64,000 nucleotides of DNA from Streptomyces asoensis (GTDB lineage: Bacteria; Actinomycetota; Actinomycetes; Streptomycetales; Streptomycetaceae): the NCBI RefSeq assembly GCF_013085465.1, contig NZ_CP049838.1, positions 1,798,001 to 1,862,000 on the forward strand. Reading direction: 5' to 3'. Under the pieces are notes generated by a model, which did not search any database, was not told the origin of the DNA, and saw only the letters and a list, made by a program, of their open reading frames with translations. Of the stretch, positions 25,173 through 34,038 are shown piece by piece. The position numbers and the translations under genes were made by a program. Positions within the stretch are counted from its first letter, which is position 1; each line of letters starts with the position of its first letter.

Positions 25173-25985
25173 GTGACCGAAACCCGTGTGCGGCGCCCTC
25201 GGCGCTTCCTCGTCTGTGAACCCAGACATTTCGCCGTGCAGTACGCGATCAACCCCTGGATGCGTCCCGACAGCCCCGTCGACGTCGATCTCGCCCAGGA
25301 GCAGTGGCAGGGGCTGATCCGCGCCTACCGGGCCCACGGCCACACCGTGGACACCGTGGAGCCGGCCCCCGGTCTCCCGGACATGGTCTTCGCCGCGAAC
25401 TCGGCGGTCGTGGTGGCGGGCCGGGTCTTCGGCTCCCTGTTCCACGCGCCCGAGCGGCGGCCCGAGTCCGTCCACTACGACACCTGGTTCAAGGCGGCGG
25501 GCTACGACGTCCACCGGCCGGAGTCCGTCTGCGAGGGCGAGGGCGATCTGGTGTGGACGGGCCGGTACGTGCTGGCCGGCACCGGCTTCCGGACGACCCG
25601 TGAGGCGCACCGGGAGGTGCAGGAGTTCTTCGGTCACCCGGTGATCAGCCTGACCCTGGTGGACCCGCACTTCTACCACCTGGACACGGCGCTGTTCGTC
25701 CTGGACGACGACAACATCTCGTACTACCCGGAGGCGTTCTCCTCCGGCAGCCGTGAGGTGCTCGCCCGGCTGTATCCGGACGCGGTGCTCGCCACCCGCG
25801 ACGACGCCATGGTGTTCGGTCTGAACTCGGTCTCCGACGGGCGCCATGTGTTCATCGCGCCCCGGGCCGAGGCCCTCGCCTCCCGTCTCACCGAGCGCGG
25901 CTATGTCCCCGTCCCCGTCGACCTCTCGGAGTTCCAGAAGGCCGGCGGTGGCATCAAGTGCTGCACGCAGGAGATCCGTTCATGA
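25173..25985 (+). CDS. Dimethylargininase-family hydrolase, possibly arginine dihydrolase
   Basis: 270-aa guanidine-modifying (GME) fold enzyme, normally annotated dimethylarginine dimethylaminohydrolase. Catalytic residues visible: acidic EGEGD (122-125), His169 in FYHLDTAL, and Cys263/Cys264 in GGGIKCCTQE. Two segments, YAINPWM (Asn27) and PDMVFAANS (Asn76), look to me more like the cyanobacterial arginine dihydrolase ArgZ/AgrE, where asparagines at these places support direct conversion of arginine to ornithine, CO2 and two ammonia. The next gene consumes ornithine, which favours that idea. The GTG start is 10 bases after GGAGG; ATG 25149 is the alternative. ATGA overlap with rocD. Confidence 0.82.
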   Translation: MTETRVRRPRRFLVCEPRHFAVQYAINPWMRPDSPVDVDLAQEQWQGLIRAYRAHGHTVDTVEPAPGLPDMVFAANSAVVVAGRVFGSLFHAPERRPESVHYDTWFKAAGYDVHRPESVCEGEGDLVWTGRYVLAGTGFRTTREAHREVQEFFGHPVISLTLVDPHFYHLDTALFVLDDDNISYYPEAFSSGSREVLARLYPDAVLATRDDAMVFGLNSVSDGRHVFIAPRAEALASRLTERGYVPVPVDLSEFQKAGGGIKCCTQEIRS

Positions 25986-27211
25986 CCGCACCCGTCGTCC
26001 CGACGCGCACCTCCGCCGATCTGATCCGCGCCGAGGAGCCCGTCCTCGCGCACAACTACCATCCGCTGCCCGTGGTCGTCGCGAGCGCCGAGGGCGCCTG
26101 GGTGCAGGACGTCGAGGGCCGCCGCTACCTCGACATGCTGGCCGGCTACTCGGCCCTCAACTTCGGCCACCGGCACCCGCTGCTGATCGAGGCGGCCCAC
26201 CGCCAGCTGGACCGTCTCACCCTCACCTCCCGTGCCTTCCACAACGACCGCCTCGCCGAGTTCGCCGAGCGGCTCGCGGAGCTGACCGGCCTGGACATGG
26301 TCCTGCCGATGAACACGGGCGCGGAGGCGGTCGAGAGCGGCATCAAGGTGGCCCGCAAGTGGGCGTACGAGGTGAAGGGCGTACCCGCCGACCGGGCGAC
26401 GATCGTCGTCGCCGCCGAGAACTTCCACGGCCGTACGACGACGATCGTGAGCTTCTCGACGGACGAGACGGCGCGGGCGGGCTTCGGGCCGTTCACTCCG
26501 GGCTTCCGGATCGTGCCGTACAACGACCTGGCCGCGCTGGAGGCGGCCGTCGACGAGACGACGGCGGCGGTGCTGATCGAGCCGATCCAGGGCGAGGCGG
26601 GCGTCGTCATCCCCGACGACGGCTATCTGGCCGGGGTGCGGGAGCTGACCCGCCGCAGGAACTGCCTGTTCATCGCGGACGAGATCCAGTCCGGGCTCGG
26701 CCGTACCGGGCGGACGCTCGCCGTGGAGCACGAGGGGGTCGTGCCCGACGTGCTGCTGCTCGGCAAGGCGCTGGGCGGCGGGATCGTGCCGGTGTCGGCG
26801 GTGGTGGCCCGGCGGGAGGTGCTGTCGGTGCTGCGGCCGGGCGAGCACGGGTCGACGTTCGGCGGCAATCCACTGGCCGCCGCGGTCGGCACGGCGGTGG
26901 TGGAGCTGCTGGAGACGGGTGAGTTCCAGCGCCGGGCGACCGAGCTGGGCGCCGTCCTGCGGGACGGGCTGACCGGGCTGGTCGGCAAGGGCGTCGTCGG
27001 CTTCCGGGCGCGCGGGCTGTGGGCGGGCGTCGACGTCGACCCGGCGCTGGGCACCGGCCGCGAGGTGAGCGAGCGCCTCATGCGCAAGGGCGTCCTGGTC
27101 AAGGACACCCACGGCTCGACGATCCGGCTGGCGCCGCCGCTGACCATCACCGGCGAGGAACTCGCCTCGGCGCTGGCCACCTTGGAGAGCGTGCTGACGC
27201 GCGACGCCTGA
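25982..27211 (+). CDS. rocD: Ornithine aminotransferase
   Basis: 409-aa class III PLP aminotransferase transferring the delta-amino group of ornithine to 2-oxoglutarate to give glutamate 5-semialdehyde. Motifs: MNTGAEAVESGIKVARKW (phosphate and substrate region typical of ornithine aminotransferases), IADEIQSGLGRTG (Asp233 contacts the PLP ring nitrogen) and LLGKALGGG (Lys262 forms the Schiff base). ATG 25982 overlaps the upstream stop as ATGA, so it is co-translated with the arginine-type hydrolase. The product would go to proline or glutamate. Confidence 0.92.
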   Translation: MTAPVVPTRTSADLIRAEEPVLAHNYHPLPVVVASAEGAWVQDVEGRRYLDMLAGYSALNFGHRHPLLIEAAHRQLDRLTLTSRAFHNDRLAEFAERLAELTGLDMVLPMNTGAEAVESGIKVARKWAYEVKGVPADRATIVVAAENFHGRTTTIVSFSTDETARAGFGPFTPGFRIVPYNDLAALEAAVDETTAAVLIEPIQGEAGVVIPDDGYLAGVRELTRRRNCLFIADEIQSGLGRTGRTLAVEHEGVVPDVLLLGKALGGGIVPVSAVVARREVLSVLRPGEHGSTFGGNPLAAAVGTAVVELLETGEFQRRATELGAVLRDGLTGLVGKGVVGFRARGLWAGVDVDPALGTGREVSERLMRKGVLVKDTHGSTIRLAPPLTITGEELASALATLESVLTRDA

Positions 27212-27215
27212 GGGA

Positions 27216-27235
27216 CGCGCCCCGCGAGGGGCGCG
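27216..27235 (+). terminator. Terminator after rocD
   Basis: 8-bp stem CGCGCCCC / GGGGCGCG with GCGA loop, four bases after the stop. Confidence 0.65.
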
Positions 27236-27356
27236 GATTCCCGGCCGCGCCGGCGCGCGGCCCTCGCCTCCCGGGTGGCTCGGCCGCTGTCGTGCAGGCA
27301 GGGTGAAGATTGAGTCAGGAGGTGGTAGACCACTCTCAGCGACAGAGAGGTCGGCC

Positions 27357-29822
27357 GTGGGCACACACGACGAGGACGACGTTGCCCGCCGGTGGTTCGA
27401 CGTGGCGGACACCGCCCCCCTGCTGCTCGACACGCGGGGGGTGGTGACGAGCTGGACCCGGGAAGCCGAGCGCTTGCTGGGGTATCCGGCAGCCGAGGCG
27501 GTGGGCAAGGATCTGGCCGGGCTGTTCGCCCACGGGGACGCCGGACGGCTGCCGGACGTCATGGACCGGTGCCGTCGGGACGGCGGCTGGGCGGGGCTGC
27601 TGTCCGCCCGCCGCCGGGACGGGCGGCCGGTGCCCGTCATGGCGCGGATCACCTCGGCCCACGAGCCCGGCGGCAGCGCGCGCTGGCTGGCCCTGCTGAA
27701 CGAGATGGCCGACGCCCCCGGCTGGGACATGAGCCGCGCGGTGCTGGAGCAGATGATCGGCGGCTCCCCGATCGGCATCGCGATGGTCGACACCGACCTG
27801 CGTTTCGTGTGGTCGAACGCGGCCCTGACCCAGTTCGGCGGCGGTCCGCCCGAGAGCCGGCTGCGGCTTCGACTGGCCGAGGTCCAGCCGGGGCTGGACT
27901 CCGAGGGGATCGAGGCGCAGATGCGACGGGTGCTGGCGACCGGCGAGCCGGTCCTCGGCTACGAGCTCGTGGGGCGGGTGCGGGCGGCGCCGCACCGCGA
28001 GACGGCGCACATGCTGTCGTTCACCCGCCTGGACGACGAGCACGGCGGCCCGATGGGCGTCTATTACACGGTCGTGGACATGACCGAGCGGCACCGCGCC
28101 CGGCAGCGGCTCGCGCTGCTCGACCGGGCCGGCCGGCGCATCGGCCGCAGCCTGGACATCGCCCGGACCGCTCAGGAGCTGGCGGACGTGGCGGTGCCGG
28201 GGTTCGCCGACCTCGCCACCGTGGACCTGCTGGAGCCGGTGCTGCGGGGCGCGGAGCCCTCGCCCGGCCAGGCGTGGGACGGCGCGGACTGCTCCGTCAC
28301 CCTGCGCAGGGCGGGACGGCGGGCGAACGGCGATCCCGGGGTCGCGACCGGCACCCGCGAGGTCGTGCACCGGGCCGGCTCGCCCGCGGTGCGCTGTCTG
28401 GTCGGCGGGCGGCCCTGGCGGGTCGAACGGCTCGACCCGCTCGACCCGCTCGATCCGCTCGCCGAGGAGTGGGTCGCGGGTCTGCCCGCCGGGTCCGAGC
28501 CGCCCAGTGCCCTGATCGTGCCGGTCCGGGCGCGTGGCGTCACCCTCGGCGTGGCCACGTTCCTGCGGCGCCACCGGCACGAGCCCTTCGGCGAGGACGA
28601 TCTGGCCCTCGCCGAGGACCTCGTCTCCCGGGCGGCCGTCTGCGTGGACAACGCCCGCCGTTACACGCGCGAGCGCGACGCGGCCCTGGTGCTCCAGCGC
28701 AATCTGCTCCCCCGCCGACTGCCCGAACAGGACGCGGTCGAGGTGGCCGCCTGCTACCGGCCGGCCGACGAGCTGACCGGCCTCGGCGGCGACTGGTACG
28801 ACCTGATCCCGCTGTCGGGGGCGCGGGTGGCGCTGGTCGTCGGCGAGGTGCCCGGGCACGGCATCGACGCCGCCGCGGCCATGGGACGCGTACGGACCGC
28901 CGTGCGCACCCTGGCCGCCCTGGACCTGCCGCCGGAGGAGATCCTCGCGCACCTCGACGACCTGGTCACCCGCATGGACGACGAGGAGGGCGTGGCGGCG
29001 GAGACGGAGCCGCCGGAACCGTGGCCGGGCGGTGCCCGGACGGTGGGGGCCGCGTGCGTGTACGTCGTCTACGACCCCATCGACGGGCGGTGCGTGATGG
29101 CCGCGGCCGGGCACCCCGCCCCGGCCGTCGTCCTGCCCGACGGCACCGTCACGTTCGTCGAGCTGCCCCAGGGGCCGCCGCTCGGCGCGGGCGGGCCGCC
29201 GTTCGAGTCGGCCGAGGTGACCCTGCCGGAGGGCAGCACGCTGGCGCTGCACACCGACGGTCTGCTGGCGCGGGGCGAGCGATGGGCGCTGGACACCGAC
29301 CGGGAGCGGCTGCGGCAGGCCCTGGAGCAGTCGGCGGACACGCTCGAGCTGCGCTGCGGGACGGTGATCGACGCCCTGGTCCCGGCCCGTCCGTACGACG
29401 ACGTGGCCCTGCTGATGGCCCGGACCCGGCGGCTGGCCGGCGACCGGGTCGCCGACTGGGAGCTGCCCGCCGACCCGGCGGCGGTGGCCGAGGCCCGCAA
29501 GACCGCGAGCCGCCGGCTGGCGGAGTGGGGTCTGACGGAGCTGTCGTTCACCACCGAGCTGGTCGTGAGCGAGCTGGTCACCAACGCCATCCGGTACGCC
29601 ACCGGACCGATCCGGCTGCGGCTGATCCGCGAGCGCACCCTGGTCTGCGAGGTCTTCGACGGCGGCACCACCGCACCGCATCTGCGCCATCCGCGCGCCA
29701 CCGACGAGGGCGGCCGCGGGCTGCTGCTGGTCTCGCAGGTCACGCAGCGGTGGGGCACCCGCTTTCTCCCCGAGGGCAAGATCATCTGGGCCGAGCAGTC
29801 CCTCACGGATCCCGACGTCTGA
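27357..29822 (+). CDS. SpoIIE-type phosphatase with PAS, GAF and ATPase domains
   Basis: 821 aa. Domains in order: PAS (about 10-120), PAS (130-245, WSNAALTQFGG and GVYYTVVDMTERHRAR), GAF (about 255-430), SpoIIE/PP2C phosphatase (about 445-665; LGGDWYDL, DDVALLMAR), and a C-terminal RsbW-like GHKL ATPase (about 685-815; VVSELVTNAIRYATGP, EGGRGLLLV). Such proteins control partner-switching by dephosphorylating anti-anti-sigma factors. The usual GDVxGHG metal motif reads GEVPGHG (Glu497 for Asp). Start GTG 27357 follows GAGAGG with six bases; an in-frame GTG at 27303 is possible. A run of LDPLDPLDPL lies in the GAF domain. Confidence 0.87.
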   Translation: MGTHDEDDVARRWFDVADTAPLLLDTRGVVTSWTREAERLLGYPAAEAVGKDLAGLFAHGDAGRLPDVMDRCRRDGGWAGLLSARRRDGRPVPVMARITSAHEPGGSARWLALLNEMADAPGWDMSRAVLEQMIGGSPIGIAMVDTDLRFVWSNAALTQFGGGPPESRLRLRLAEVQPGLDSEGIEAQMRRVLATGEPVLGYELVGRVRAAPHRETAHMLSFTRLDDEHGGPMGVYYTVVDMTERHRARQRLALLDRAGRRIGRSLDIARTAQELADVAVPGFADLATVDLLEPVLRGAEPSPGQAWDGADCSVTLRRAGRRANGDPGVATGTREVVHRAGSPAVRCLVGGRPWRVERLDPLDPLDPLAEEWVAGLPAGSEPPSALIVPVRARGVTLGVATFLRRHRHEPFGEDDLALAEDLVSRAAVCVDNARRYTRERDAALVLQRNLLPRRLPEQDAVEVAACYRPADELTGLGGDWYDLIPLSGARVALVVGEVPGHGIDAAAAMGRVRTAVRTLAALDLPPEEILAHLDDLVTRMDDEEGVAAETEPPEPWPGGARTVGAACVYVVYDPIDGRCVMAAAGHPAPAVVLPDGTVTFVELPQGPPLGAGGPPFESAEVTLPEGSTLALHTDGLLARGERWALDTDRERLRQALEQSADTLELRCGTVIDALVPARPYDDVALLMARTRRLAGDRVADWELPADPAAVAEARKTASRRLAEWGLTELSFTTELVVSELVTNAIRYATGPIRLRLIRERTLVCEVFDGGTTAPHLRHPRATDEGGRGLLLVSQVTQRWGTRFLPEGKIIWAEQSLTDPDV

Positions 29823-29904
29823 CCGGCTCCGCGGCGCGACCCACCCACCCCATTCGTCACATCACATGAGAAAATGATGCAAGACCGGCGGATGGGGCGC
29901 GGCC

Positions 29905-31158
29905 ATGAACGACACGGCGATCGACTACACGGCGGTGTTCCAGGCCCTGCCGGGCGCGGTGGCGCTGCTGACGCCCGAGCTGGTGTACGCGGACGCCAAC
30001 CGGGAGTTCCTGCGTGTGTCCGGCCGTAAGCGCGAGCAGCTGATCGGCCGGCACGTCTTCGAGGTCTTCCCCGACAACCCGAACGACGGGGCCGCGAGCG
30101 GCATGCGCAACCTGGAGGCCTCGCTGCACCGGGTGCTGGCCACCGGCGAGCGGGAGGCCATGGCGCTCCAGCGTTACGACGTCGAGTCGAGCGAGCGGCC
30201 CGGCGAGTGGGAACAGCGCTACTGGAGTCCCGTCAACGCGCCCGTGTACGGGCCGGACGGCTCGGTGGTGCTGCTGGTGCACCGGGTCGAGGAGGTCACC
30301 GAGCTGATCCGGGCCCGGGGCCGCCGCGGGACGGGCGGGGGCGGAGCGCCGACGGGCAGCCGGGGCCGCGTCCTGGAGGCCGAGCTGTACACCCGTGCCC
30401 GTGAGCTCCAGGAACTCAACGAGCGGCTGCGGCTGGCCCACGCCCGCGAGCGCGAGGTGGCCCTCGCCCTCCAGGAGGCGATGCTGCCCGCCGGCCGGCA
30501 GGTCGGACACCACCGGGCCGCCGTGCGCTACCGGCCGGCGGTCGGCGCGCTCAACGTGTGCGGGGACTGGTACGACCTGGTGGACCTCGTAGGCGGCAAC
30601 CGCATCGGTGTGTCGGTCGGCGACGTCGTCGGGCACGGCCTGGAGGCCGCCGGGGTGATGGGCCAGCTGCGCAGCGCGCTCAGCGCGGCCTCCCGGGTGG
30701 CCGCGGGCCCGGCCGAGGCGCTGAACGTCCTCGGGCGGTACGCGCATGTCGTGGACGGCGCCGAATCGGCCACCGCGGTCACCACGTTCATCGACTTCGA
30801 CCACCACACCATCACCTACAGCAGCGCCGGGCACCCCCCGCCCGCGCTCGTCCACACCGACGGCCGGGTGGAGTTCCTCGACCGGGCCACCGACCCCCCG
30901 CTCGACGCCCGGCCCACGCCGCTCCCCCGGCCCCAGGCACGCACCGCCTACGACAGCGGCGCCACCCTCGCCCTGTACACCGACGGACTCGTGGAACGGC
31001 GGCGCGAGGACATCGACACGGGCCTGGCCCGCCTCGCCGACGCCCTCGCGCGCCACCGGGAGGCGGACCCGGAGTCCCTGGCCGACGCCGTCCTGCTGGA
31101 GCTGCTGCCGCCCGGGGGCGCGACCGACGACACGGCACTGGTGATCGTGCGACTGTGA
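29905..31158 (+). CDS. PAS-SpoIIE phosphatase
   Basis: 417 aa. N-terminal PAS domain (about 10-125; LVYADANREFLRVSGRKREQLIG), a helical linker (about 150-185, ELYTRARELQELNERLRLAHARERE) that is likely a coiled coil, then the PP2C-like SpoIIE domain (about 195-415) with canonical CGDWYDL, VSVGDVVGHG and TDDTALVIV. Unlike the preceding gene it has all metal-binding aspartates and no ATPase domain. It begins 82 bases after that gene on the same strand. The two may act as a sensory pair feeding one anti-anti-sigma factor, though no such factor lies nearby. Confidence 0.87.
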   Translation: MNDTAIDYTAVFQALPGAVALLTPELVYADANREFLRVSGRKREQLIGRHVFEVFPDNPNDGAASGMRNLEASLHRVLATGEREAMALQRYDVESSERPGEWEQRYWSPVNAPVYGPDGSVVLLVHRVEEVTELIRARGRRGTGGGGAPTGSRGRVLEAELYTRARELQELNERLRLAHAREREVALALQEAMLPAGRQVGHHRAAVRYRPAVGALNVCGDWYDLVDLVGGNRIGVSVGDVVGHGLEAAGVMGQLRSALSAASRVAAGPAEALNVLGRYAHVVDGAESATAVTTFIDFDHHTITYSSAGHPPPALVHTDGRVEFLDRATDPPLDARPTPLPRPQARTAYDSGATLALYTDGLVERRREDIDTGLARLADALARHREADPESLADAVLLELLPPGGATDDTALVIVRL

Positions 31159-31497
31159 GCTGTTCGAGAACCCCGAAGCAGGCGGCGCCTCGGACGCTCT
31201 CCAGGGAATGCGCCGTGAGCCGCTCCACGAAGTCCCGGCAACGTCGGAGCAGTTCTCCGATCCGAGGGGTTGCATCGAAATCAATGCGACATCTCCGACG
31301 TCTCGCCCTCGGTGGATGTGAGAACCGACATGGTTGCGGCAAGATCCGTGGGGATTCGACGAAAAAGCGCCGCGCGCGCCTCCCGACGGCCGCGCGATCG
31401 CTTCCCGCTGCTCCCTGCGGCTTGCTGCGCACCGTCCGGGAGCAGCACCCTGGTCAGGCGGCCATCCCACCGATCCGCCGGAGTGAGGAGCGACCCC
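31159..31497. other. Non-coding 339-base gap before plsC
   Basis: No credible gene. A 9-bp inverted repeat (31407-31415 with 31438-31446) and a moderately AT-richer pocket around 31270-31340 may belong to the plsC promoter or 5' leader. The frame open from 31270 into plsC has poor codon bias. Confidence 0.5.
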
Positions 31498-32232
31498 TTG
31501 TTCTACTACGTGCTCAAGTACGTCTTGCTGGGCCCCCTGCTGAGACTGGTCTTCCGACCGCGGATCGAAGGCCTCGAGCACGTGCCGGAGTCGGGTCCGG
31601 CGATCGTCGCCGGGAACCATCTGTCGTTCTCGGACCACTTCCTGATGCCCGCGATCCTCAAGCGCCGCATCACCTTCCTCGCGAAGGCCGAGTACTTCAC
31701 GGGGCCCGGCATCAAGGGCCGGCTGACCGCGGCCTTCTTCCGCAGCGCGGGCCAGATCCCGGTCGACCGCTCCGGCAAGGAGGCCGGCCAGGCCGCGATC
31801 CGCGAGGGCCTCGGTGTGCTCGGCAAGGACGAACTGCTCGGTATCTACCCGGAGGGCACCCGCTCGCACGACGGCCGCCTGTACAAGGGCAAGGTCGGGG
31901 TGGCGGTGATGGCGCTCAGGGCTCAGGTCCCCGTCATCCCCTGCGCGATGATCGGCACCTTCGAGGCACAGCCGCCCGGCAAGGTGATCCCGACCCTGCA
32001 CCCCGTGGTGATCCGCTTCGGCAAGCCCCTCGACTTCTCCCGCTACCTCGGCATGGAGAACGAGAAGGCGGTGCTGCGCGCGATCACCGACGAGATCATG
32101 TACGCGATCCTGATGCTGTCCGAGCAGGAGTACGTGGACCAGTACGCGGCCGTCGCCAAGGCGGAGGAGGCCGCGGCGAAGGCGGCCAAGGCAGAGAAGG
32201 AGCGCAAGTTCCCGCGCCTGCCCTCGCGTTGA
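31498..32232 (+). CDS. plsC: 1-acyl-sn-glycerol-3-phosphate acyltransferase (PlsC family)
   Basis: 244-aa membrane-associated acyltransferase that adds the second acyl chain to lysophosphatidic acid to make phosphatidic acid. Motif I is N40-HLSFS-D46 (HX4D catalytic pair), and motif III is YPEGTRSHDGRLYKGKVG. The N-terminus FYYVLKYVLLGPLLRLVF is a membrane helix. The start is TTG 31498, seven bases after GAGGAG; nothing better exists between the real N-terminus and a distant start at 31270. The C-terminal 30 residues are a Lys/Glu/Ala-rich charged helix. Several PlsC paralogues are usual in Streptomyces. Confidence 0.88.
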   Translation: MFYYVLKYVLLGPLLRLVFRPRIEGLEHVPESGPAIVAGNHLSFSDHFLMPAILKRRITFLAKAEYFTGPGIKGRLTAAFFRSAGQIPVDRSGKEAGQAAIREGLGVLGKDELLGIYPEGTRSHDGRLYKGKVGVAVMALRAQVPVIPCAMIGTFEAQPPGKVIPTLHPVVIRFGKPLDFSRYLGMENEKAVLRAITDEIMYAILMLSEQEYVDQYAAVAKAEEAAAKAAKAEKERKFPRLPSR

Positions 32233-32269
32233 CGCTCTGTCGGAGTTGATGCTCCGTCAAAATGCCTGA

Positions 32270-32299
32270 AAGGGCGGCCGGATCGCTCCGGCCGCCCTT
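32270..32299. terminator. Bidirectional terminator between plsC and the secreted hydrolase
   Basis: Perfect 13-bp stem (32270-32282 with 32287-32299), TCGC loop, between convergent stops at 32232 and 32319. Confidence 0.8.
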
Positions 32300-32318
32300 C
32301 GCTGTCGTACAGGCGGTG

Positions 32319-33920
32319 TTACGGCTTGGGCGTGGCGTGCGGAGCGCAGGTCACGTCCGCGGTGTCCAGCTTGCCGGTGAGGAGGTAGGCGTCCACCCGG
32401 GTGTTGATGCAGGTGTTCACCAGGCCGGTCACTCCGTGGGAGCCGGCGTCCTTCTCGGTGATCAGGCGGGAGCCCTTGAAGCGCTTGTGCAGTTCGACGG
32501 CACCCTCGTACGGGGTGGCCGCGTCATCCGTGGACTGCACGATGAGCACCTGCGGCAGGCCCTTGTGGGTCTTGACGTCCACCGGGGTCTGCTGCTGGAC
32601 CGGCCAGAAGGCGCACGGCAGGTTCATCCATGCGTTGGCCCAGGTCATGAACGGGTAGTCCTTGTTGAGCCGCGTGTTGTCGCTGTTCCACTTCCGCCAG
32701 CTGGTGGGCCACTTGGCGTCGGTGCACTCGACGGCGGTGTAGACGGCGTTGCCGTTCTCCGAGGAGATGTTGCCGGCCGTGTCGGTCAGGTCCGGGGCGG
32801 CCGCGTCGACGAGCGCCTGGGTGTCTCCCGCGAAGTACTTGCTGAAGACGGTGGCGACCGGGACCCACGAGGAGTCGTAGTACGGGGCGCTCTGGAAGAA
32901 GGAGATCAGTTCGGCCGGGCCGACGATCCCGCCGATGGGGTTCTTCTTCGCGGTGGCGCGCAGTTCGAGCCACTTGGCCTGGACGGCGGCGCGGGTGGTG
33001 CCGAGGTGGAAGGTGGCGTCGTTGGCGGCGACCCAGTCCTGCCAGTCCTTCCAGCGGCCCTCGAAGGCGACGTCCTGGTCGAGGTTGGCCTCGTACCAGA
33101 TCTTCTCGCGGGAGGGGTTGACCACGCTGTCGACGATCATGCGACGCAGGTGGCCCGGGAACATGGTGCCGTAGACGGCTCCGATGTAGGTGCCGTAGGA
33201 GACACCCAGGAAGTTGAGCTTCTTCTCGCCCAGGGCGGCGCGGATGACGTCCAGGTCACGGACGGTGTTCGGGGTGGTCATCTGCGCCAGCACGGCCTTG
33301 CCGCTGCGCTCGGCGCACCCGTCCGCGTACTCACGGGCGAGCTTGATCTGGGCGAGCTTGTCGGCCTCGCTGTCCGGGACCGGGTCGGCCTTCGGCGCCT
33401 TGACGAACTCCTGCGGGTCGATGCAGGAGATGGGCGCGGAGTGGCCGACACCGCGCGGGTCGAAGCCCACGAAGTCGTAGGCCTTCGCCACGTTGGTCCA
33501 GACGGGCGCCTTGGTGGTGACGCGGCGCGGGAAGCGCAGACCCGAGCCACCGGGGCCGCCGGGGTTGTAGACGAGCGCGCCCTGGCGCTCCCCGGCCGTG
33601 CCCGTGTTGCCGATGCGGTCGACGGCGAGCTTGATCTGCTTGCCGTTCGGCTTGGCGTAGTCGAGCGGCACGGTGACCCAGCCGCACTGGATCGGCTTCT
33701 CCAGACCCCAGTCGGCGGGGCAGTCCTGCCAGTCGATGCCGGCCTTGCCGGCGCGCTCCGCGGCGATCGCGGCGCCGCGCGCCTCCCTGTCCTGACTCGG
33801 ACGGCCGCTGGTCGCGCTGGCCGTGGGCGCCGCGAAAGCGCCGGCGAGCATCGTCGCGGCGACGAGTACGCCGGCCGAGCCGAGCGCCGTGGTGCGCTTG
33901 TTGGGTCGTATGTCCTTCAA
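32319..33920 (-). CDS. Secreted tripeptidyl-aminopeptidase-like alpha/beta hydrolase
   Basis: 533-aa S33-type hydrolase. A Sec signal peptide (basic KDIRPNKR, hydrophobic about 13-31, Ala-rich cleavage near residue 37) directs export. Catalytic features: GALVYNPGGPGGSG, FVGFDPRGVGHS (about 150-161), nucleophile Ser241 in GVSYGTYIG, Asp in QSTDDAATP and His in DAGSHGVTG near the C-terminus. Matches the Streptomyces Tap/SlpD group, which remove tripeptides from secreted proteins. Start is TTG 33920 with GGGGGAG seven bases upstream. It stands alone downstream of the urease operon. Confidence 0.9.
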   Translation of the reverse strand: MKDIRPNKRTTALGSAGVLVAATMLAGAFAAPTASATSGRPSQDREARGAAIAAERAGKAGIDWQDCPADWGLEKPIQCGWVTVPLDYAKPNGKQIKLAVDRIGNTGTAGERQGALVYNPGGPGGSGLRFPRRVTTKAPVWTNVAKAYDFVGFDPRGVGHSAPISCIDPQEFVKAPKADPVPDSEADKLAQIKLAREYADGCAERSGKAVLAQMTTPNTVRDLDVIRAALGEKKLNFLGVSYGTYIGAVYGTMFPGHLRRMIVDSVVNPSREKIWYEANLDQDVAFEGRWKDWQDWVAANDATFHLGTTRAAVQAKWLELRATAKKNPIGGIVGPAELISFFQSAPYYDSSWVPVATVFSKYFAGDTQALVDAAAPDLTDTAGNISSENGNAVYTAVECTDAKWPTSWRKWNSDNTRLNKDYPFMTWANAWMNLPCAFWPVQQQTPVDVKTHKGLPQVLIVQSTDDAATPYEGAVELHKRFKGSRLITEKDAGSHGVTGLVNTCINTRVDAYLLTGKLDTADVTCAPHATPKP

Positions 33921-34038
33921 GTGGGAACTCCCCCTACCTGGTTATGGCGGCAGGGGGATCCTTGCGGCTGTGAGGCACCTGAGAAAAGGTGTCGTTGACC
34001 TTCTTTGCCAATCCGATAACCGGAAAGGGATGCACCGC

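Noticed and set aside
31270-31497. N-terminal extension of the PlsC protein from ATG 31270
   Set aside because: Extension has poor codon bias and no family match; TTG 31498 has a ribosome site and gives the usual N-terminal membrane helix.
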